DNA from: Paratinospora sagittata
Lineage: Eukaryota; Streptophyta; Magnoliopsida; Ranunculales; Menispermaceae
Direction: 5' to 3'
DNA length: 64,000 bases
Assembly (NCBI GenBank): GCA_035771175.1
Contig: CM069593.1
Coordinates: forward strand, 17,422,908-17,486,907
Shown here: piece after piece, positions 60,929 to 64,000 of the stretch
Numbering within the stretch: position 1 is the stretch's first letter
Layout: the number at the start of each line of letters is the position of its first letter
Program-made: the position numbers and the translations under genes
Notes under the pieces: generated by a model
Told to the model about the DNA's origin: nothing
Seen by the model: the letters and a program-made list of their open reading frames with translations, nothing else
Databases searched by the model: none

Positions 60929-62112
60929 TGTTTTTTATGATGATGGGAATGTAGGAGGGGTGGTGGTAATGGCTGCTCCGCATGCCGCAACTTCCAGTTG
61001 CTGCTGGTATCCAATGAGAGAAGAATGTTGTTGTTCAGGGTGGCAGTGCAGCCATATATTTTAGGTTGAGAATGTTAGTAGTTAGATAAATATTTTTCTG
61101 TGATAATAGTTCTAATATTTTTGATAACCACCACTTTCTAAATGAAAATGATCTTTTTCAGCATTTTCTAATTCTGTCGCTGCATGAATTGGTCCAATCA
61201 TTTTCTGCCTGTGCTCATTGTACAATATGGGTACATTAATGTTACTGTTTCTCTTATTATAAAAAAGTGTAACTACATCATGCACTGAGGAGTGTGTGTA
61301 CTCAAAACAAAAGCATAAACTTCTGCACATTTCTTTTTCGTAATTATAATGACACTTTCATGCTTTCATTTTAATAAATAATACCATAAGCTGGAGCGCA
61401 CATTGAATTAGAAATTGTAGGTTCTGACCAATAATATTTGAAGATTTTTATTGCGCAAAAGGGTTTGTAGTAACAAGAAAAATCAGAGTGTTTTTTTTTC
61501 TGTGTTCATTCCATTGATGTCATTAATTATGCCCCAAAATGTGAACGTCACCTTCAAATGAACATTGCAACTATTGAGGACTTTCAGGCAACATGGGAAT
61601 TGAAATCATCCTTGGAGAGCTCGATTCAGAACTGAAATCAAGATATAGTCCAAAAAAAAAAAAATCAAGAGATGGCCAAATTTCTTAGGCAGCAGGCAGT
61701 AGCGTAGGTAGTATTGCAAAAAGCTTTTTCCATCTGGTAATCTACTTCGGCAATATAGCAGTAGTAGTGTTTTTTTTACACTAAAAAGAAAAAGAAAAAA
61801 ACTTCGGTCGGAGAATCAAAAGCATGGTGTCAATTCATTCAAATTCCAATATGCAACAGAACTACATTTTCTTCAAATTACAACTACATAATCAAATTAC
61901 AACTCAGAACAAGAAGAAAAAAAAAAAAGAAGCACATTACAACAAAGAACCGTAAATTTACATCAGATCATCATCTGCATCCACCAACACACCCCCCTTA
62001 ACCTTAAAAAGCTTCTAATCCACCGCTGCCACCGCCGCCACACTACTAAACTTTTAAATCTTCTATCCACCACTGCCGCCGCTAGACCCATAAACCTTAA
62101 ACCTTCCACCTT
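60929..62112. other. Convergent spacer between tubulin and lectin genes
   Basis: Holds the 3'UTRs of both convergent genes. No further gene was recognised. A CCACCGCTGCC / CCACTGCCGCC repeat lies close to the lectin stop (about 62021 and 62068). Confidence 0.5.
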
Positions 62113-63213
62113 CTATTTCTTTTCATCATTCCCGACTTTCTCTGCACCTGGTTTCATCTTTTTGTACCCAAATTCAACTGGGTGCACAGGATACTCAGCT
62201 GGCACCACCATCGTGTTCCTATTGCCACCAAAAGTAGCCCACAAGAACAACACAAAGAACATCAATGCCCCACAGGCTGCGCCAAAAATTAACAGAGTCA
62301 AAATTCTCAAAGAGCAAGAACTTCTTCCCTGCACTACTAATGCAGGCTTGCTCTCATGTGAGAACACTTTAGGATCCACTGGTTCAGAATGCAACCAAGT
62401 GGGAACTTGTCTCAACCTAAAGCTCCACGAATGCACACTGCTTATCTGCGTTGAATTCCCACTCGAAGAACTTAATCCCACAAAAACCTGTTCATCCTTC
62501 CAAACTTGCAACAAATCAATAGGATATGAGATCAGTGGATCATCTGGCCTTTTACCACTTGATCCACACAACCTCACTTCCAAGCGTTTGGAACTCGCAT
62601 CGTAATCAATCCAAGCTTGCAACTTGTCCCCACTATTCAACACCAAATTGATTCCAGAAACATTGCTCACTCTAGCAGACACCAGACTACCCAAATCCAC
62701 TCCAACATGGTTCCCATTCGGATCACCAAGCTCAACATCCATCGACGTATCGAATTCAACAACCAAAACCCCACGTCCTCCCTTATCCAAACCCGACGGA
62801 ACCCCAAACGAGCGTCCATCAAGCGATTTCCACCGAAAACTACTCGGAAGAAACACCAAGGCCAAACCGTCCCCGTTTTCCGGCGAAATCGAAAACGAGA
62901 AATACGTCGAAAACGACATCGGTTTTCTAGAATCATCCTTTCCGTCAAAAAACCTAATCGGACGCGCGTACATGACCCTACCGGCACTCAAAATCGAAGA
63001 GCGGGTGATCTCAACCGAACCCCCGGCGACGATCTTCGCGTCGCCAAGAAGAGTAATCTCGGAATCACGACTACTAATACTAGCCTGTTGATCAAATCTC
63101 TTGATCGAAAACGATGGAACAGGGTCGGAAGCTAGGGTTTGAAAGCGAAAAAGCAAGAGAATGAAGAGAAAAGTGTACCTGGAGAAAGAAAGCATCGCCA
63201 TTGCAGAAAACAT
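62113..63213 (-). CDS. L-type (legume) lectin-domain membrane protein lacking a kinase domain
   Basis: Single exon, 366 aa, from ATG at 63213-63211; the frame is open 8 codons further but without an ATG. Residues 1 to about 29 form a signal peptide (MFSAMAMLSFSRYTFLFILL, ending QTLAS). The legume-lectin beta-sandwich spans about 35-270, with GDGLALVFL (sugar-binding Asp) and EFDTSMDVELGDPNGNHVG. The Mn/Ca ligands E, D, D and H are kept, though the usual Asn after EFDT is Asp. A membrane helix near 302-328 is followed by a short basic tail of about 38 residues and no kinase domain, unlike lectin receptor kinases. It is likely a plasma-membrane or secretory-pathway lectin. A receptor kinase that lost its kinase is an alternative origin. 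Ligand unknown. Confidence 0.88.
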   Translation of the reverse strand: MFSAMAMLSFSRYTFLFILLLFRFQTLASDPVPSFSIKRFDQQASISSRDSEITLLGDAKIVAGGSVEITRSSILSAGRVMYARPIRFFDGKDDSRKPMSFSTYFSFSISPENGDGLALVFLPSSFRWKSLDGRSFGVPSGLDKGGRGVLVVEFDTSMDVELGDPNGNHVGVDLGSLVSARVSNVSGINLVLNSGDKLQAWIDYDASSKRLEVRLCGSSGKRPDDPLISYPIDLLQVWKDEQVFVGLSSSSGNSTQISSVHSWSFRLRQVPTWLHSEPVDPKVFSHESKPALVVQGRSSCSLRILTLLIFGAACGALMFFVLFLWATFGGNRNTMVVPAEYPVHPVEFGYKKMKPGAEKVGNDEKK

Positions 63214-64000
63214 CGCAGCAGCAGATCGATCAACCACAACTAACGAGGGGTTGTGTAGATGTTTTGTCTAGGGTTTCTGAAAATCTTGATTAGGGTTTTT
63301 TTTTTTTTTTGAAGAAAGGGGAAAGTGGAAGTGAGAGTGGCTTGGGGTTGGGTTGTTGCTGGAAGTAAGAGAAGAAAGAGGTGTGTGAGTGGTGACAGAG
63401 GGAATAAACCAAAACAAAAAGAGAAAAAAAGAAAGGGAGTGGTATTAAAAGAGGAGTGAGTGAGATAGCTTTTCGTTTCCTGTTGTTTTGCTTTGTTTAG
63501 GAAGAAGTGTTAGGAGAAGAAGATTTTGATTAATGGGAGAGAATCTCCAGTAAGGGCAGAGTGCGCGCAGGTTTGCAGCGTTGGCATGTGGGCGAGTGGA
63601 AAGCGAGTGGAGAAGCCACAAGCTGTGTACAAATCTCTCATCATTTAAGACACATCTCTCTCTCTCTTTCTCTCTTCTCCTTTTTTTTTCTTAAAGTTTA
63701 TTATTATTATTCGGATCTTCAGCTAATTCGTAACCTTTTTCACAAGAAAAATAAATTCAATAGGTGTATTCAGATACCAAGTTGTTTCAATATCATCCTA
63801 AAACGAGTGTTTTGAATTGAATGGCTCTAAGATGATCTAAGGTATTCGGGTGAACGAGTGATGTACACGACCTGAATTTGATACTGATCAGTATTTGTAG
63901 CACCATCCTTTTCATAAAAAATCCATGTATTAGAAAAGACCTAAAAACTCAAATCTAGAGTGTTCATTTCATGAGAGTTTTTTCTAGTAGGGCTACTTCT
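63214..64000 (-). other. Upstream region of the lectin gene
   Basis: Purine-rich leader on the minus strand's opposite (GAGAAGAAAG runs at 63310-63440) and a (CT)n stretch at about 63653-63675. It probably includes the lectin 5'UTR and promoter. No other gene was seen up to the window edge. Confidence 0.45.

Overview
The window is nuclear DNA from a flowering plant, almost certainly a eudicot. Genes have short GT-AG introns, the intergenic DNA is very AT-rich, and the proteins are plant-specific (plastid YlmG/YGGT, FLN1, plant O-fucosyltransferase, L-type lectin membrane protein). MITEs, foldback elements, a hAT element, RTE and L1 LINE fragments and tRNA-derived SINEs also fit. The species cannot be named from the sequence alone.

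Layout: (1) 1-1901 (+), the 3' part of an SSUH2/DnaJ-zinc-finger-like gene. (2) 5961-9234 (+), an O-fucosyltransferase-family type II membrane protein. (3) 10145-10894 (-), a single-exon plastid YGGT-family protein (YLMG1 type). (4) 11.2-12.8 kb, a large foldback element. (5) 13095-18066 (+), DPB2, the B subunit of DNA polymerase epsilon, with two E2F-type sites by its start and two introns that look U12-type, one of them AT-AC. (6) 18.1-20.8 kb, a MITE and a second long palindrome. (7) 20846-23312 (-), FLN1, a fructokinase-like subunit of the plastid RNA polymerase complex. (8) 25058-26141, a non-autonomous hAT element with a perfect 8-bp target duplication. (9) 27.4-34.7 kb, a rearranged interval: the promoter, 5'UTR and 5'UTR-intron start of the RING gene is present twice as direct copies about 6.4 kb apart. 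Between the copies lie an inverted repeat pair, a plastid 23S rDNA fragment and a small YOS1/IER3IP1-type gene (32546-32779, +). (10) 34913-41210 (+), a 1590-aa RING/TRAF-like, Q/P-rich, C2H2 protein. (11) 41.2-55.7 kb, a 14.5-kb gene-poor stretch of local duplications and LINE/SINE fragments. (12) Two beta-tubulin genes in tandem (55727-57294 and 59385-60928, +). (13) 62113-63213 (-), a kinase-less L-type lectin membrane protein.

The genes are unrelated housekeeping functions: replication, plastid transcription and nucleoid organisation, ER-Golgi traffic, glycosylation, cytoskeleton. There is no operon-like logic. From memory, YOS1-like, O-fucosyltransferase and SSUH2-like genes also lie close together on Arabidopsis chromosome 2, so part of the window may be an ancestral block. 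The observations most worth following are the paired U12-type introns of DPB2, the coding-less second copy of the RING-gene promoter, the unusual RING gene itself, and the two long palindromes that could form hairpin RNAs.
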